Below, piece by piece: positions 26,007-34,646 of a DNA stretch of 64,000 nucleotides. The position numbers were made by a program, and so were the translations under genes. Origin of the DNA: Paraburkholderia sp. CNPSo 3272 (lineage in GTDB: Bacteria > Pseudomonadota > Gammaproteobacteria > Burkholderiales > Burkholderiaceae); assembly GCF_024206495.1 (NCBI RefSeq), contig NZ_JAMBPQ010000009.1, positions 124,001 to 188,000 on the forward strand, read 5' to 3'. The notes under the pieces were generated by a model that worked only from the letters and a program-made list of their open reading frames with translations, was not told the DNA's origin and did no database searches. Position 1 is the stretch's first letter. Every line of letters starts with the position of its first letter.

Positions 26007-26305
26007 GCGCGCACGCTCGAGCATGGCATCGCTGGCCTCAGGCGCAACAGGGGATTGTGTATCGCTTTCATACAATTTCGCGCAAAGCGTCATTGCCCAG
26101 CTTCGGCGCGATGGGACCTGCCGCACTCACGACGAGCAGAATCGCAAAACAACGCGGCAAACATAAGCGCAATGCTGAATCGAAAAGTCGAGCCCTTGAA
26201 CGTACCGTTACCCCGTCGTACGCGGCTCATCGTTTGTCCCATGCATATTCACTATCTTCGATGAGCCTGATTCATTCCTTCGCTGAGCCGCAGTCGCCGG
26301 CAATT

Positions 26306-26585
26306 CTATTGCTGTGCCAGGTCGAATATCCGGCTCATCGCCATCCACTTCTGTCCTGACGGCGTCCACGGTGTGGGCGCCTGAAACTGCCACATCAACG
26401 TTTCCCACCGCTGGACCACGGGGTTATTTTGAGCAGCAGTCGCCATCCTGGCAGCGTCATATATTGTGTCGTCTGTTTCCATCAAGAACTTCACCGCCAG
26501 GTTTGGCCTGAAGTGATCCGGCACATACGAGACCAAGGCGTTCTGGACATGGAGATTTACCGTCTGGGAACCCGATTGCTCATGG
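26306..26585. pseudogene. L-rhamnose mutarotase (RhaM/DUF718)-like pseudogene split across both strands by a micro-inversion
   Basis: On the plus strand, 26492-26584 encodes HRQVWPEVIRHIRDQGVLDM then EIYRLGTRLLM, the N-terminal half of a RhaM-type protein. On the minus strand, 26482 down to 26306 encodes METDDTIYDAARMATAAQNN, VVQRWETLMWQFQAPTPW and MAMSRIFDL, its C-terminal half. Flipping about 100 bases (roughly 26483-26585) would join LLM to METDD in one minus-strand frame. About 20 N-terminal codons are missing altogether. The upstream minus-strand neighbour is a uxaA fragment, a usual companion of such mutarotases in deoxysugar catabolism. Confidence 0.7.
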
Positions 26586-26748
26586 TACCTCGCAACCCAG
26601 TCCGACAAACAGCACGGCCGCAAAATTGGGATTGCGCGCATAACCGGCCAGTGTCCGACGCAATAGCGCGAATTCCGTCCCGAATGGCAACCGTGACCCG
26701 AATTGCCCTTCCTCGACATCGCGAGCATTGCCAGCATGAGTTGCCGCT
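26586..26748 (-). pseudogene. UxaA (altronate dehydratase/hydrolase)-like remnant
   Basis: The minus-strand frame reads TEFALLRRTLAGYARNPNFA then AVLFVGLGCEV, a highly conserved UxaA/GarD segment. The preceding GHGCHSG in another frame resembles the HGxGCG metal-binding loop, implying a frameshift. The gene stops just past GLGCEV at the border of the inverted mutarotase segment. It adjoins the 3' end of the prolyl-tRNA editing gene. Confidence 0.65.
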
Positions 26749-27252
26749 TCAAGCCGACCGTCTCTCTCCGAGGGCATGCCACGACGGCGCGTGACCAATG
26801 CGCTGCAGAAAGACTTCGAGATCTCGCCTCGACAACGCAACTGTCGCCGTGCTATCGAGCGGATGAAAGAGAAAGACCCGTTCGTGCCCAAGGTCACTAT
26901 CGATAACAAGGCGAACGTGATGAGCACGGTCATTGACCAGGGCCAGCGGGCTCAACGACCCAGGCCGAACCCCAAGCAGATCGAAGAGACGATCGGCCGA
27001 GGCGAACGACAGACGCTTGCTGTTCAGCGTCTTTGCAACTGCCGACAGATCCAGCGATTTATGCGCGGTCGTGACCACGAGGTGCACACCGCCCTGCTTG
27101 TCCTGCAGCAGAAGATTCTTGCAGCGCGCGCCGTCAAGCGACAGCTTGAGCGCTCCGGAATCCGCCATGTTGAGCACCCGTTCGTGGAACTCGCATTCAA
27201 ACGGCACGTCCTGCTGCTCGAGCAGTGCCAGCAATTCGTCCCTGTCTATCAT
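26749..27252 (-). CDS. prdX: YbaK/ProX-type aminoacyl-tRNA deacylase (prolyl-tRNA editing protein)
   Basis: The protein has 167 residues from ATG 27252; an ATG at 27279 would add MTTYWIERE. The motifs fit the free-standing ProX/PrdX editing domain: GARCKNLLLQDKQGGVHLVV, KTLNSKRLSFASADRLFDLL, GVRPGSLSPLALVND and VFLFHPLDSTATVALSRRDL. These hydrolyse Ala-tRNA(Pro) and similar misacylated tRNAs. It follows aspA on the same strand with a short gap and may be read through from it. It looks intact, while the DNA just downstream is decayed. Confidence 0.88.
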   Translation of the reverse strand: MIDRDELLALLEQQDVPFECEFHERVLNMADSGALKLSLDGARCKNLLLQDKQGGVHLVVTTAHKSLDLSAVAKTLNSKRLSFASADRLFDLLGVRPGSLSPLALVNDRAHHVRLVIDSDLGHERVFLFHPLDSTATVALSRRDLEVFLQRIGHAPSWHALGERRSA

Positions 27253-27315
27253 TTCCCGTTCAATCCAGTATGTTGTCATGTCGGCCGCCGCCTCGCGCGG
27301 CCGGCCAGCAGCCGA

Positions 27316-28731
27316 TTACCTCGGCTCAAATACCGGGTATGAGGCCGCATCGATCAGCGACAGAGTATCGTCGCGCGACAGCACCCCAGATTCGTCGAGA
27401 ATCTCCACGAGTGGCCGACCTTCCGCAACCGACTGCCGCGCCAGTTTGCTGACACGCGCATATCCAAGCTTTGGCACGAGCGCTGTGGCCACAGCCATCG
27501 AATCCATCAGGTGTCGCTCATTGCTTGCAACGTCGGCGGTGATGCCGGCGACACACTTCTGCGCGAACCGCTCGATGCCGTTGGTCAGCAGCATGACGCT
27601 GTCGAACACACGGGAAGCCACGACGGGCTCGAAGTGATTGATTTCCAGTTCGCCATACTGGACGGCCTGAGCCACCGCGACATCATTGCCGATCACGGCA
27701 AAACTCAACTGGATCATGGCCATCGGCAACACAGGGTTCACCTTGCCCGGCATGATCGACGAGCCGGCCTGCGCCTCCGGCAGGCGCAGTTCCCCAATTC
27801 CCCCCACAGGGCCGGAGGAGAGAACCGTCAGGTCCGATGCAATTTTCGCCATGGACGCCGCACAGGTGCGAAGTTCGCCCGAAACGCGCGAGAACACGTC
27901 CATATTCTGCATCGCGTCGAACGAGTTTGCCGGCGCGACATAGTCGACGCCTGCGATATCCGCGAGGTGCCGGTAGACCGCAGTTCGATACCCAGCCGGC
28001 GCACCAAATCCCGTACCGATAGCCGTACCACCGAGCGGCAGCGTACGCAGCTTGTCGCGAACCGCCATCAGTTCTTCCGCGAGACGTCGTGCGAGCGACG
28101 CGTAACCGCCGAAAAGCTGACCGAGACGCATCGGCTGCGCATCCTGGAGACACGTACGGCCGAGATGAAGGACGTCGGCAAACTCGATCGTCTTGCGATC
28201 GAACTGCTCAGCCAGTTGCTCTACTTTCGCAATGAGCGGCCCGAGCATCGCATACGTCGCAATCTTCAGCGCGGCTGGATACACGTCGTTCGTGGACTGT
28301 GAGCGGTTGACATGGTCGTTCGGATGGATCACGTCGTACGAACCTGGCTCGTGACCCAAAAGCTGTTGCGCCCGATTGGCGATCACCTCGTTGAAGTTCA
28401 TGTTCGTCGACGTGCCACCTGAGCCCTCGAGCAGATCGACGATCAGTGAGTCACGAAACTTGCCTTCGATGATTTCCTGACACGCACGGCTGATTGCATC
28501 GCATTGCTCGGGCGTGATGACATCGGTGTCCCGGTTCGCGAGCGCGGCCGCCCATTTGCACTGCGCGAAAGCCACTGCAAACGCCGGATAGTGGGCAATG
28601 CTGAGAGGAGAAACCGTCAGGTTGTCGACGCCCCTCACCGAGTTGACGCCATACAACTTCTCGACCGGAATATCGACTTCACCAACGTAGTCGCGCTCGA
28701 TACGCGTTTCAGCTTTGGCTTGACTGTTCAT
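27316..28731 (-). CDS. aspA: Aspartate ammonia-lyase
   Basis: The protein has 471 residues, starting at ATG 28731 behind AGGAAC. Fumarase/aspartase motifs are complete: GGTSTNMNFNEVIANRA, HPNDHVNRSQSTNDVYP, the catalytic serine loop GSSIMPGKVNP and the NHFEPVVA segment. It converts aspartate to fumarate and ammonia. It overlaps the LysR gene upstream by 23 bases, and an asparaginase gene lies 3 kb upstream on the same strand, giving an asparagine-to-fumarate route. Class II fumarase is the alternative; the operon context favours aspartase. Confidence 0.88.
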   Translation of the reverse strand: MNSQAKAETRIERDYVGEVDIPVEKLYGVNSVRGVDNLTVSPLSIAHYPAFAVAFAQCKWAAALANRDTDVITPEQCDAISRACQEIIEGKFRDSLIVDLLEGSGGTSTNMNFNEVIANRAQQLLGHEPGSYDVIHPNDHVNRSQSTNDVYPAALKIATYAMLGPLIAKVEQLAEQFDRKTIEFADVLHLGRTCLQDAQPMRLGQLFGGYASLARRLAEELMAVRDKLRTLPLGGTAIGTGFGAPAGYRTAVYRHLADIAGVDYVAPANSFDAMQNMDVFSRVSGELRTCAASMAKIASDLTVLSSGPVGGIGELRLPEAQAGSSIMPGKVNPVLPMAMIQLSFAVIGNDVAVAQAVQYGELEINHFEPVVASRVFDSVMLLTNGIERFAQKCVAGITADVASNERHLMDSMAVATALVPKLGYARVSKLARQSVAEGRPLVEILDESGVLSRDDTLSLIDAASYPVFEPR

Positions 28732-29725
28732 TTGAGTTCCTGTTTCCAATATCAATCAGTTGTTCAATTTCCTGACCGAGAGCTTTTTTCACTCGCGGGA
28801 GAAACGATGTTTCGATCACTTTGGATGCCGTATCGCATGCATCTTCGAAGAAGGCGCTGTATTCGTCGCGCCTCGCAACCAGATACAGCGATCGTTCGAG
28901 GCCCAGCCTGTCGACGACGTGGCGAGTGACCCCGTCCGCGTAGGCTGCACCTTGAAGCAGACACATCGGCGAGGTCACGGCCCAGCCTATGCCTTCGGCC
29001 ACCATTGAAGTCAGCGCGTCAGCGTTGTCGAGCTCCAGCCTGGTCGGCGTACGCACCTCAATTCGACGCAGATAGCGCTCGATCTGCATGCCGACCTGTG
29101 ACTTCCGGTTAAAGCGCACGATAGGCAATGCGTCGGCCAGGGACCGGATGTCCTCCACGGTTCGAACCGACTTGCGGAAATCCCGGGGCGTGATGACAAG
29201 GTACTTCTCGGACAGGAGCCGGAACCGCACTACGTCATTGGCGTCGATCAGCGCGTCGCTCGTGACGATGAGGTCCAGATCGCGCCGCAGCAGCGCCTCG
29301 CCTTGCTGCGGGCTCAATCCCGTACGGATAGAAAGTTGCGATACCTTCTCCAACAGCCGCTTCGTAAAAGCTGAGCCACACGTGGCCGCGAACGAGTCAA
29401 CAAATCCGATGCGAAGATCAGGCTTGATTCCGCGCCCCGCTTCGACGACCTGCGCCTTCAGATTGGCGATCTCCTCGCTGAGTACCGCTCCGCGGTTCCT
29501 CAATGCGATGCCGTATGGCGTCAACGCGAGGGGACGGGTCGTGCGATTGACCAGCACGACCCCCAGTTCGTCTTCCAGCTGGCGGACGATCTGCGAGACA
29601 CCCGATTGCGAGATGCCCATGCGCGCGGCCGCCCCGGACATGCTGGCTTCCTCCGCCACGGCGACGAAGACCTGCACCGCATACATATCAATTGGCTTGT
29701 TGAGCGACACGATGGGCTCTCTCAT
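28709..29725 (-). CDS. LysR-family transcriptional regulator
   Basis: The protein has about 338 residues from ATG 29725; starts at GTG 29707 or ATG 29686 are also possible because no clear ribosome-binding site marks one. The DNA-binding domain is MYAVQVFVAVAEEASMSGAA, then GISQSGVSQIVRQLEDELGV. The gene lies between the MFS transporter (61-base gap) and aspA (23-base overlap), all on one strand. It is therefore embedded in the operon it probably regulates, with aspartate, asparagine or fumarate as likely effector. Confidence 0.88.
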   Translation of the reverse strand: MREPIVSLNKPIDMYAVQVFVAVAEEASMSGAAARMGISQSGVSQIVRQLEDELGVVLVNRTTRPLALTPYGIALRNRGAVLSEEIANLKAQVVEAGRGIKPDLRIGFVDSFAATCGSAFTKRLLEKVSQLSIRTGLSPQQGEALLRRDLDLIVTSDALIDANDVVRFRLLSEKYLVITPRDFRKSVRTVEDIRSLADALPIVRFNRKSQVGMQIERYLRRIEVRTPTRLELDNADALTSMVAEGIGWAVTSPMCLLQGAAYADGVTRHVVDRLGLERSLYLVARRDEYSAFFEDACDTASKVIETSFLPRVKKALGQEIEQLIDIGNRNSNEQSSQS

Positions 29726-29786
29726 GGTTACGATCAGCAGACATTGCCCTGAGTGCGCCAACGTGTGAGCGCCGGACGCAAGGGTT

Positions 29787-31166
29787 TCAGTGGCGATGTC
29801 CCACTGTGTGCAGGCTCACGTTCTGGGCACCGTCCACCGCCGGCTCGTTGCCGCCCTGGCCAGAACCCATATCCGAAAGACTCTCCCTGCCCGTTTCCGG
29901 TGCGAACAAATGACAGAACACGCCGCCGAACACCAATACGGCCACGCACACGCCGAGCGCAGCGTGAATGCCAACCTGTTGCACGGCCACGGGCAGGAGA
30001 AACGTGCTGATCGCGGAACCGAACCGGCTGGAGGCAACGGCCAGCCCGACGCCTGACGCGCGCAGGTGGGTCGGGAAAAGCTCGGGCGGATAGACGAACT
30101 CGAGGTTCGCCGCCGCCGAGAGAATGCAGGCGAAAATGCCGAACGCGAGTATCGTGCCGAGCGGCCCGAACCCGGCGTACGCGAGCACCGCCAGTCCGAT
30201 AGCTGCGAGATAGAAGCTGCCAATGAGGAACGCGCGACGCGAGAGCCTGTCAACGATCAGCAGTCCAAAGATTGCTCCAGCGAACAGCAGTACGTTATAG
30301 ACAAGTCCACCGACAAAGCCGTCCTTGACCTGCAAGGCTTGCAGTACCTTCGGAGAGAAGGTACCGAGCGCAAAGTATGGAATGACCTGGCACGTGTAGA
30401 ACACGCAGCCCACCAGCGTATTTTTTCTCCAGCGGGCCGAGAACAGTTCTGACCAGGCACCACGACGTCGCTGGGGCGCGGCTGCCGGTGCAGGCAGGAT
30501 GGTTTCCGGACCGAACTTTGCGCGGATGATTTCCAGTGCCTCGTCCTTCCGGCCGCGTTTCATCAGCCACATGGGCGACTCGGGTACGCCGAGACGGAAC
30601 GGCAGGATCAGCAGTGCCGGCAGTCCACTGGCGGCCAGCATGATCCGCCATGCGTCGGGGCCGACATCGCGAAGGGCAAAGCCAGCCAGGTACGCGCAGA
30701 CGTAACCCGCCGCCCAGGCTGCCGCGAGCACACTCAGGAGACGGCCACGATAGCGGCGTGGTGAGAACTCTGTGACGAGCGACTTGCTCACGACATAGTC
30801 GGCGCCGAGAATGAGACCAAGCAGCAGGCGCAACACCAGCAGCTGGGTCGGCGACGTCACAAAGAATTGCGCTGCGGAAATCGCCGCAAAGAGCAGCATG
30901 TCGAAGGCGAAAATGGTGCGCCGGCCGTATCTGTCCGCCACGGGCCCGGCAAACATGCTGCCAAAAAACAGACCGGCAAGGGACGCCGCACCGAGTGCTC
31001 CCATCCAGAGCGCGTTCAGGTGAAGAGCCCCTGCAGCCATGCTCACCGCGATGCCGATGATGCCCAGCACGAAACCGTCGCTGAACTGTCCGCCTGTACC
31101 GCTGAACGCCACGCGCAAGTGGAAACCGCGCAGCGGAACGTCCTCCAACAATATCTGCTTGCTCAC
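29787..31166 (-). CDS. MFS transporter (sugar/organic acid transporter subfamily)
   Basis: The protein has 459 residues, starting at GTG 31166 behind AGGAGACG. Twelve membrane segments are predicted; MFS signatures are AGPVADRYGRRTIFAFDMLL, GLILGADYVVSKSLVTEFSP, RYRGRLLS and VPESPMWLMKRGR. This pattern matches the metabolite:H+ symporter branch that carries organic acids and aromatic acids. In this operon it may import asparagine, aspartate or C4-dicarboxylate. It has a promoter-like region upstream at 31265-31292. Confidence 0.9.
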   Translation of the reverse strand: MSKQILLEDVPLRGFHLRVAFSGTGGQFSDGFVLGIIGIAVSMAAGALHLNALWMGALGAASLAGLFFGSMFAGPVADRYGRRTIFAFDMLLFAAISAAQFFVTSPTQLLVLRLLLGLILGADYVVSKSLVTEFSPRRYRGRLLSVLAAAWAAGYVCAYLAGFALRDVGPDAWRIMLAASGLPALLILPFRLGVPESPMWLMKRGRKDEALEIIRAKFGPETILPAPAAAPQRRRGAWSELFSARWRKNTLVGCVFYTCQVIPYFALGTFSPKVLQALQVKDGFVGGLVYNVLLFAGAIFGLLIVDRLSRRAFLIGSFYLAAIGLAVLAYAGFGPLGTILAFGIFACILSAAANLEFVYPPELFPTHLRASGVGLAVASSRFGSAISTFLLPVAVQQVGIHAALGVCVAVLVFGGVFCHLFAPETGRESLSDMGSGQGGNEPAVDGAQNVSLHTVGHRH

Positions 31167-31264
31167 TTTCGTCTCCTGGACTCTGGTCCTCAGCGAGGCG
31201 CCTGCCGGCGCCTTCTGAAACCAGTGTAGGGACTCGGATTCAAGAAAACAGCATGTCCGGTGCC

Positions 31265-31292
31265 AGTATCACCAATACTAATAGTATGTCAC
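31265..31292 (-). promoter_or_regulatory. Promoter-like element with palindrome upstream of the MFS gene
   Basis: On the minus strand GTGACA (31292-31287) is separated by 16 bases from GATACT (31270-31265). A perfect palindrome ATACT-AAT-AGTAT (31275-31287) fills the spacer, the place where a bound regulator would block or assist polymerase. Confidence 0.4.
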
Positions 31293-31434
31293 GCGGGGGT
31301 TGAAGTTCAGCACCTCGACGCACACCAATCGGGTCTAGGCCCGGAGAGGGAACGGCATGCGGCGCGGCGGTGCTTTGACAGCACCGTCGCGCCTGAAGGA
31401 ATCATCTTCACCGGCGCTCGGCCGGCGGAGCGGC

Positions 31435-32523
31435 TCAGAACTCGTGAAGCATTGCCTGGATACTTGCCGGATCTTTGGTTGTCGTGAGCGCAAGCATGAG
31501 GAGAATGCGGGCCTTTTGAGGGTTCAAATCGTCGCCGAGAAGCCCCACATAGGCCGGATCTTCCGGTACGAATCCGCCCCCTGTACGAGAGGAGCGGACC
31601 ACAACCACACCTTGTGCGATCGCCTTCTTGATAGATGGAAGGGTGAGAAGCGATTCGCTGCCTGCTCCAACGCCGGCGACCACAATGCCCTTTGCTCCAT
31701 GTGCGACTGCGGCGTCGTACATGAAGCCGCCGTCATTCTGATAGCCGTAGACGATATCGACTTCCGGGAGAGAATCGAGCTTCGATACGTCAAACGGCGT
31801 TGAAGTGGTGTTGCGCTTCAACACGGACGTCTCGAAGTGAGGAACCTCATCAACCAGCGTGCCGAGGTAGCCGGAATCGTTTCCCTTGAACGTATCCAGC
31901 GACGTGCCGTTGGTCTTCGTGGTGTAGCGAGCCGAGCCGATCCGGTCGTTGAGCACGATCATGACGCCGTGGCCACGCGCCTCCGGCGAGGCCGCAACCG
32001 TGACTGCCTGCAGGAGATTGCTCGGACCATCGGCGCTGATGGCCGTCGACGGCCGCATCGATCCCGTGACCACCACGGGCTTGTCGCTCTTGACGACAAG
32101 ATCCAGAAAATAGGCCGTTTCCTCGAGGGTATCGGTGCCGTGGGTCACCACGACACCTGCGATGTCCGGTTGAGCGAGAAGCTGATTCACGCGCTTCGCC
32201 AGTTTAAGGAGGATATCGTTGGTGATGTTCTCACTCCCGACATTCGAAATCTGTTCGCCGGACACCTGCGCAATCTTGCCCAGTGACGGCACCGATTTGA
32301 GAAGCGCGTCAGCCGTCAGGACGCCGGGCTTGTAGCCCGTCGTCTGCGTCTCACTTCCTGCGGTACCTGCGATCGTGCCGCCGGTTGCCAGCACCGCTAC
32401 GTGGGGCAGCTTCTCGGGGGATGTGGATTGCGCCATGGCCGGGGTCACTGAGAACAGGCAGAGTGCAAGGCCGGCTAAAAGCCAGTCTAAGTAGTTGCTC
32501 ATATGAGCGCGGTTGTGTCTCAC
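31435..32523 (-). CDS. ansB: Periplasmic type II L-asparaginase
   Basis: The protein has 362 residues. GTG 32523 is chosen because GGAGA lies at the right distance and it gives a complete signal peptide (WLLAGLALCLFSVTPAMAQ); ATG 32502 is the alternative. Both active threonines are present: ATGGTIAGTAG and VVTHGTDTLEETAYFL, with KPVVVTGSMRPST carrying the lysine. It hydrolyses periplasmic asparagine to aspartate and ammonia. The downstream MFS transporter and aspartase would import and deaminate the product. Confidence 0.93.
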   Translation of the reverse strand: MRHNRAHMSNYLDWLLAGLALCLFSVTPAMAQSTSPEKLPHVAVLATGGTIAGTAGSETQTTGYKPGVLTADALLKSVPSLGKIAQVSGEQISNVGSENITNDILLKLAKRVNQLLAQPDIAGVVVTHGTDTLEETAYFLDLVVKSDKPVVVTGSMRPSTAISADGPSNLLQAVTVAASPEARGHGVMIVLNDRIGSARYTTKTNGTSLDTFKGNDSGYLGTLVDEVPHFETSVLKRNTTSTPFDVSKLDSLPEVDIVYGYQNDGGFMYDAAVAHGAKGIVVAGVGAGSESLLTLPSIKKAIAQGVVVVRSSRTGGGFVPEDPAYVGLLGDDLNPQKARILLMLALTTTKDPASIQAMLHEF

Positions 32524-33073
32524 GGGATGTCTCCAGATTGGAAGAGTGGAATCCTGGATAGCCATCAAGATTGGGCGTATCGCTGAAGACGAGTGTAGTG
32601 ACACATTCAGGAAATCGAATCAGGCGCGGGTCCTCATTAGAAAAACTGATAATGCGCTGTACGGAAGATGAAGGTACCCATTCATAACGCTTGGTCAAAC
32701 CGCCACGCATGCTCTTTTAGCGGGCTCTCAAACCAGTCAGAGCGGCTACAAGGCGATCGAGGCCAGCGCAGAGGTCCGGTCAATGTTGTCGCACAACTGC
32801 GATTACACCCTCACAACCTTAGAACCCGCGTGACCGCGGCGACCCCTCACCTGCCACCGATAGTTCGCCGGTTGCAAGGACGAACCGGCTCGTCAAACGT
32901 CTTCGGCCTCAATGGTGACGGCGGCGTAGTGCACCCGCGGTTCATTCCGGAGACCTTGCTTCGTCTAACGGCTTTCGCGAGCCGCCGTCTCAGAGCGGCC
33001 GCTACCCTTCTTGAGCGAGCGAGAAGGTGGACGCCTTGAAACCAATCGAGATTGCTTCGTGCAGTAAATTCGT
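32524..33073. other. Gene-poor interval between ansB and the tetR gene
   Basis: About 550 bases with no convincing gene. The longest frame (32668-33039, plus) has no ribosome-binding site, no recognisable motif and an arginine-rich composition typical of chance frames. The right end holds the tetR promoter and operator; the left end must hold the ansB promoter, which could not be placed confidently. Confidence 0.5.
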
Positions 33074-33089
33074 ATATGATGACCATCAT
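33052..33089 (+). promoter_or_regulatory. tetR promoter with overlapping operator
   Basis: TTGCTT (33052-33057) and TATGAT (33075-33080) are separated by 17 bases. The operator ATATGATGACCATCAT (33074-33089) contains the perfect repeat ATGATG-AC-CATCAT, overlaps the -10 and reaches the start codon. The predicted transcript would begin within a base or two of ATG 33088, so the mRNA may be leaderless. Confidence 0.6.
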
Positions 33090-33684
33090 GCAAAAATCAT
33101 CATCCAATCGCAAACCCGCTAGCCGCAAGGAAATCACGCACGAGCGCATCGTCGAAGTTGCCGCCCGTGCGATTCGGCGCAGTGGCTACGACGGGACGGG
33201 GGTGGCCGACATCATGAAGGAGGCTGGCCTGACACATGGCGGCTTCTACGCACACTTTCCATCGCGGGAGGTGCTGCTTGCCGAAGCGGCCGACCGCGCT
33301 GGTGCTGAGGCCGTGGCGTTGTCGGAGCAAATCGCCGCTTCCGTGCCGCAGGAGCAGGCATTGTCGGCGATGGTGCGCGCCTATCTATCGCAAGAGCACC
33401 GTGACGCCGTAGCGACGGGCTGCCCGGTCTCTGCCCTTGGCTCGGAGATGCCGCGCCAGGCGCCGGTCGTGCGCCGTGCGGCCACCCGGCGCATCAAGGA
33501 AATGATAGATGTCGTCGCCCGGCAATTGCCAGATTGGGGGCAGCCGGGCGCACATGAACAGGCACTTCTGACCGTTGCCACAATGGTCGGCACCATGGTG
33601 CTGGCGCGCGCCGTCGACGACCCCAAACTGTCGGACAGTCTTCTCGAAGCCGCACTGAATAAATTCGCGCCCGCTGATGAGTAA
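33088..33684 (+). CDS. TetR-family transcriptional regulator
   Basis: The protein has 198 residues from ATG 33088. Two earlier in-frame ATGs (33076, 33079) lie inside the operator and -10 box. The helix-turn-helix reads ITHERIVEVAARAIRRSGYD then GVADIMKEAGLTHGGFYAHF, a common AcrR-like TetR subgroup. Its own promoter and the SDR gene downstream carry nearly the same 16-base operator, so it probably represses itself and the SDR-MDR genes until a reactive carbonyl or quinone ligand binds. Confidence 0.9.
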   Translation: MQKSSSNRKPASRKEITHERIVEVAARAIRRSGYDGTGVADIMKEAGLTHGGFYAHFPSREVLLAEAADRAGAEAVALSEQIAASVPQEQALSAMVRAYLSQEHRDAVATGCPVSALGSEMPRQAPVVRRAATRRIKEMIDVVARQLPDWGQPGAHEQALLTVATMVGTMVLARAVDDPKLSDSLLEAALNKFAPADE

Positions 33685-33719
33685 TCCGTTTGCCAAGCGG
33701 CCGCTTTCGTTGGATCAAA

Positions 33720-33739
33720 AATATGACGCTCATCATATT
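33720..33739. promoter_or_regulatory. TetR operator upstream of the SDR gene
   Basis: Perfect 7-base arms AATATGA and TCATATT flank CGCTCA. The core ATATGACGCTCATCAT (33721-33736) differs from the site in front of tetR (33074-33089) at only three of 16 positions. It lies 49 bases before the SDR start codon. Confidence 0.75.
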
Positions 33740-33787
33740 CAGGCGCTCGCCTAACCATGTAAACACACTTCTCGCTACCGGAAAGAC

Positions 33788-34600
33788 ATGATGAAACGCG
33801 AAATAGCCCTTGTTACGGGCGCCTCCTCTGGCATCGGTGAAGCCACGGCAAACCTCCTTTCCAAGGCCGGGTACAAGGTCTACGGCACTAGCCGACGTAG
33901 CGCACAAGCTGGCCAGCGGACATTCGAAATGCTGTGTCTGGACGTGACCAGCGATGCATCAGTCGAAGCAGCTGTCGAGGAAGTGCTGCGCCTGCACGGC
34001 CGCATCGACCTGCTGGTGAACAACGCTGGCTTCGGCGTCGCCCCGGCTGCTGCCGAAGAAAGTTCGCTTGACCAGGCGCGTACGATCTTCGATACGAACT
34101 TCTTCGGGATTATTCGCATGACGCGTGCCGTGCTGCCCCATATGCGGCAACAAGGTCGCGGGCGCATCATCAACATCGGCTCTGTGCTGGGTTTCCTGCC
34201 CATGCCCTATATGGCGCTGTATACCGCCACCAAGCACGCGGTAGCGGGTTATTCGGAGTCGCTCGACCACGAGTTGCGCACGATGGGCATTCGGGTGTCG
34301 GTGATCGAGCCTGCCTACATCAAGACGGCATTCGACACGAACTTCATGCCGCCCGACGCCCCCCTCGACGCGTACCGCGAGGTATGTGTAGCCCTGGATC
34401 AGCGAGTCAAGGAGGTAGTCGAAAGCGCTGACGGTCCTGAGGTTGTGGCCGAAACCGTTTTGCAGGCCGCTCTCGCGGCTCGCCCGAAACTCCGCTATGC
34501 AGCGGGAGGACTCGCCGGCCGTCTCCGATTGCTACGCAGATTTGCCCCTGTGGGCCTGGTGGACGCCAGCATTCGCAGAGATCTGCGGCTCACAACGTAG
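33788..34600 (+). CDS. Classical short-chain dehydrogenase/reductase
   Basis: The protein has 270 residues, starting at ATG 33788 behind GGAAAG. Cofactor motif TGASSGIG, structural NNAGFG and the catalytic Ser...Tyr-x3-Lys (GSVLGFLPMPYMALYTATKH) are all present. The basic TSRRS after beta-2 suggests NADP(H). Members of this shape act on steroids, lipids and small ketones. The TetR operator upstream and the MDR reductase downstream point to an inducible carbonyl-detoxification pair. Confidence 0.92.
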   Translation: MMKREIALVTGASSGIGEATANLLSKAGYKVYGTSRRSAQAGQRTFEMLCLDVTSDASVEAAVEEVLRLHGRIDLLVNNAGFGVAPAAAEESSLDQARTIFDTNFFGIIRMTRAVLPHMRQQGRGRIINIGSVLGFLPMPYMALYTATKHAVAGYSESLDHELRTMGIRVSVIEPAYIKTAFDTNFMPPDAPLDAYREVCVALDQRVKEVVESADGPEVVAETVLQAALAARPKLRYAAGGLAGRLRLLRRFAPVGLVDASIRRDLRLTT

Positions 34601-34646
34601 ATGGCATGACTTCACGCAACGAGAAACTGGCAAGGAACAACGAACC

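Noticed and set aside
26429..26794. 121-residue plus-strand frame as an independent gene
   Set aside because: Only 26492-26584 of it is protein-like, and that part is the inverted N-terminal half of the mutarotase pseudogene; the rest is antisense to uxaA.
32668..33039. 123-residue plus-strand frame upstream of tetR
   Set aside because: No ribosome-binding site, no motif, basic low-information composition; treated as intergenic.
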